Source of the DNA: an uncultured Clostridia bacterium
GTDB taxonomy: Bacteria > Bacillota > Clostridia > Oscillospirales > Ruminococcaceae
Direction: 5' to 3'
NCBI GenBank assembly: GCA_947631535.1
Contig: CANRLU010000006.1
Span: 1 to 44,836 of the forward strand
DNA: 44,836 nucleotides
Of the stretch, positions 43,118 to 44,836 are shown in pieces. The notes beneath the pieces were generated by a model, which searched no databases, had not been told where the DNA came from, and saw only the letters and a program-made list of their open reading frames with translations. The position numbers and the translations under genes were made by a program. The number at the start of each line of letters is the position of its first letter. Position 1 is the stretch's first letter.

Positions 43118-43976
43118 TGTAAGCGTTCTGCTCGGCCTCTTCGACGGGCTCCACCGAGGGCATATGAGCGCGGTCGGCGAGCTTTTGAAGTTGTCGGGGG
43201 AAAAGACCGTTTTCACCTTTAACTCCGCCTCGATGATAACAAAAGGCGAGCGCGGGCTGCTTTTGACCGACTCCGAAAAAAAAGAGCGCCTTCTTGCGCT
43301 CGGAGCCGACAGGGTCATCTCGCGGGACTTCGGGGAGCTAAAAGACCTCTCACCCGAGGATTTCGTCCAAAAGATACTCTTTAAAGAGCTTCGGGCAAAA
43401 AGGGTTATCTGCGGAGAGAATTTCCGCTTCGGCAGGGGCGGAAAAGCCGACGCCGAGGCGCTCAAAGAGCTCTGCCGAGCCTTGGGCATAGATGCGGCGA
43501 TAGTCCCGACGGTGTGTGACGGCGGCCTGCCGATAAGCACCACGAGGATACGCGGGCTCATCGAGGGCGGAGAAATAGCCGAGGCAAACCGGCTTTTGGG
43601 CTACTGCTACGGCTTCGGAGGAACTATTGAGCACGGCTCGGGGATAGGTACGAAAATGGGCATAAAAACGATAAATCTTATGTTCGAGGCCCAAAGGGTG
43701 CTCCCCAAAAAAGGGGTCTACGCCTCAAAAGTGAGCATTGACGGCGCTGCTTACGCTGGGGTGACCAATATCGGCACACGTCCGACGGTCCACTCCGACG
43801 GCAGAGTGGTGATAGAAACTCACCTTCTGGATTTTGAGGGCGACGTTTACGGAAAGAGCGCCGAAGTTGCGCTCACGGATTTTATGAGAGAAGAAAAGCG
43901 CTTCGGCGGACTTGACGAGCTCAGGGAGGCCGTGGCGAAAGATATAAAAAGAGCAAAGGAGTTATTTGAGCTATGA
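43110..43976 (+). CDS. ribF: Bifunctional riboflavin kinase/FAD synthetase
   Basis: A 288-residue enzyme that makes FMN and then FAD. The N-terminal adenylyltransferase domain has [24 protein letters not shown] and [15 protein letters not shown]. The C-terminal kinase domain has TNIGTRPTV and the Glu in [15 protein letters not shown]. The kinase motif usually written GFPTANL reads GIKTINL here, so the Pro is lost while Thr and Asn remain. FAD and FMN would serve HydB and DusB encoded in the window. It overlaps truB by eight bases and gltX by four. Confidence 0.94.
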   Translation: MSDVSVLLGLFDGLHRGHMSAVGELLKLSGEKTVFTFNSASMITKGERGLLLTDSEKKERLLALGADRVISRDFGELKDLSPEDFVQKILFKELRAKRVICGENFRFGRGGKADAEALKELCRALGIDAAIVPTVCDGGLPISTTRIRGLIEGGEIAEANRLLGYCYGFGGTIEHGSGIGTKMGIKTINLMFEAQRVLPKKGVYASKVSIDGAAYAGVTNIGTRPTVHSDGRVVIETHLLDFEGDVYGKSAEVALTDFMREEKRFGGLDELREAVAKDIKRAKELFEL

Positions 43977-44836
43977 ACGAAGTCAGAACGAGGTTTGCAC
44001 CCAGTCCGACGGGTTATCTTCACATCGGAGGGCTTCGCACCGCGCTGTTTACCTACTGCATCGCCAAAAAGGCGGGCGGAAAATTCATTCTTCGCATTGA
44101 GGACACCGACCAGGAGAGATACGTTGAAGGCGCAAACGAGGTTATCTACCGCACTCTCAGAGCCGTAGGGCTCAACTGGGACGAGGGCCCCGACGTCGGC
44201 GGCGACTACGGCCCGTATATCCAGACCGAGAGGCGCGGACTTTACAAGGAATACGCCGAAAAGCTGGTCGAGCTCGGCGGCGCGTATTACTGCTTCTGCG
44301 ACAAGGAACGCCTTGCGGAGCTAAAAGCCGTTCAGGAGGCTTCGGGCGTGAACCCGATGTATGACAGGCACTGCCGCGACCTTTCTCCCGAAGAGGTAAA
44401 GGCCAAGCTCGATGCGAGCGTGCCATATGTTATCCGCCAGAAGGTCCCGCTCGAGGGGACGACCACCTTCCACGACGTCCTCTACGGCGACATAACCGTT
44501 GAAAATTCCACCCTCGACGACCAGGTCCTTCTAAAGACCGACGGTCTGCCGACATATAACTTCGCCAACGTCATCGACGACCACACTATGGGTATAACCC
44601 ACGTCGTCAGGGGCAACGAATACCTCGCCTCTGCGCCGAAATACACGCTTTTATATAAGGCGTTCGGCTGGGAGGAGCCCGTTTATATCCACGTTGAGCA
44701 CATTATGAGAGATAAGCAGCATAAGCTCTCGAAGCGCGACGGCGACGCCTCTTATGAGGACTTCATCGCGAAGGGATATCTGAGCGAAGCGATCGTAAAT
44801 TACATCGCTCTTCTGGGCTGGTCCCCCAAGGGCGAG
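43973..44836 (+). CDS. gltX: Glutamyl-tRNA synthetase, N-terminal part
   Basis: Cut by the right window edge after 288 codons and missing from the ORF track. The start ATG overlaps the ribF stop (ATGA). The class I synthetase HIGH motif appears as [20 protein letters not shown], followed by [10 protein letters not shown], the specificity region [27 protein letters not shown], and the KMSKS loop as [15 protein letters not shown] and KLSKR are common GltX variants. Whether it is discriminating or also charges tRNA-Gln cannot be told from this part. Confidence 0.95.
   Translation, partial: MNEVRTRFAPSPTGYLHIGGLRTALFTYCIAKKAGGKFILRIEDTDQERYVEGANEVIYRTLRAVGLNWDEGPDVGGDYGPYIQTERRGLYKEYAEKLVELGGAYYCFCDKERLAELKAVQEASGVNPMYDRHCRDLSPEEVKAKLDASVPYVIRQKVPLEGTTTFHDVLYGDITVENSTLDDQVLLKTDGLPTYNFANVIDDHTMGITHVVRGNEYLASAPKYTLLYKAFGWEEPVYIHVEHIMRDKQHKLSKRDGDASYEDFIAKGYLSEAIVNYIALLGWSPKGE

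Overview
The window is a 44.8 kb piece of a bacterial chromosome that looks like an anaerobic Gram-positive member of the Clostridia, probably an uncultured Oscillospirales/Ruminococcaceae-type gut bacterium. The clues are an electron-bifurcating [FeFe]-hydrogenase cluster, an alpha2-type glycyl-tRNA synthetase, the rimP-nusA-rnpM-ylxQ-infB-rbfA-nrnA-truB-ribF order typical of Firmicutes, several T/P-rich lipoproteins with transglutaminase folds, and GC-rich DNA by eye. The taxon is inferred from gene content and cannot be fixed from sequence reading alone. I saw no rRNA, tRNA, CRISPR array, transposase or prophage gene.

Layout. (1) 1-5350, minus strand: a nine-gene hydrogenase operon starting with hydC and running off the left edge in hydB. 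Between hydC and hydB lies a signalling-like block: two DRTGG proteins, two GHKL ATPases, a PHP-domain protein, a 2Fe-2S ferredoxin-like protein and a HydS-type hydrogenase homologue whose proton-transfer Cys is Ala. (2) 5513-9594: nth (minus) and secA (plus) diverge around a 710-bp spacer holding three 116-bp tandem repeats. (3) 9793-13497, plus: a DUF1015 gene, then an uncharacterised trio: an LspA-like membrane protein with an extra membrane domain, a one-TM protein, and a permuted NlpC/P60-like cysteine hydrolase. (4) 13543-15605, minus: glyQS plus a HAD phosphatase. (5) 15893-19159, plus: a 1088-residue secreted modular protein behind a good promoter and a 5' stem-loop. (6) 19389-21634, plus: serC-serA behind a perfect consensus promoter. 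(7) 21689-23376: a polysaccharide deacetylase-like gene and tatD. (8) 23426-27632, minus: three successive transglutaminase-fold lipoproteins, apparently one operon. (9) 27822-32933, minus: a tRNA/rRNA/ribosomal-protein modification operon (dusB, trmN6-like, rsmI, rimI, tsaD) with an orphan BtuF-like binding protein at its end. (10) 33555 to the right edge, plus: polA, then the translation operon from rimP to gltX, which is cut by the window edge.

How the parts relate. The hydrogenase operon would reoxidise NADH and ferredoxin together to make H2, with the HydS/kinase/DRTGG/PHP block probably reading redox or hydrogen state. The serC-serA pair makes serine. The nusA operon and the dusB-tsaD operon are housekeeping translation modules on either side of polA. 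Accessory interest lies in the cell-surface genes (transglutaminase trio, large secreted protein, LspA-like trio) and in intergenic structure: the secA repeats, three islands of short-loop GC-rich hairpins (about 9.6, 31.1 and 33.3 kb), and a 76-bp duplicate of the dusB 5' end.

Promoter calls are -35/-10 matches with counted spacers. Several are close to consensus and sit just upstream of the operon they would serve. Function calls rest on motifs in the translations; no database search was run.
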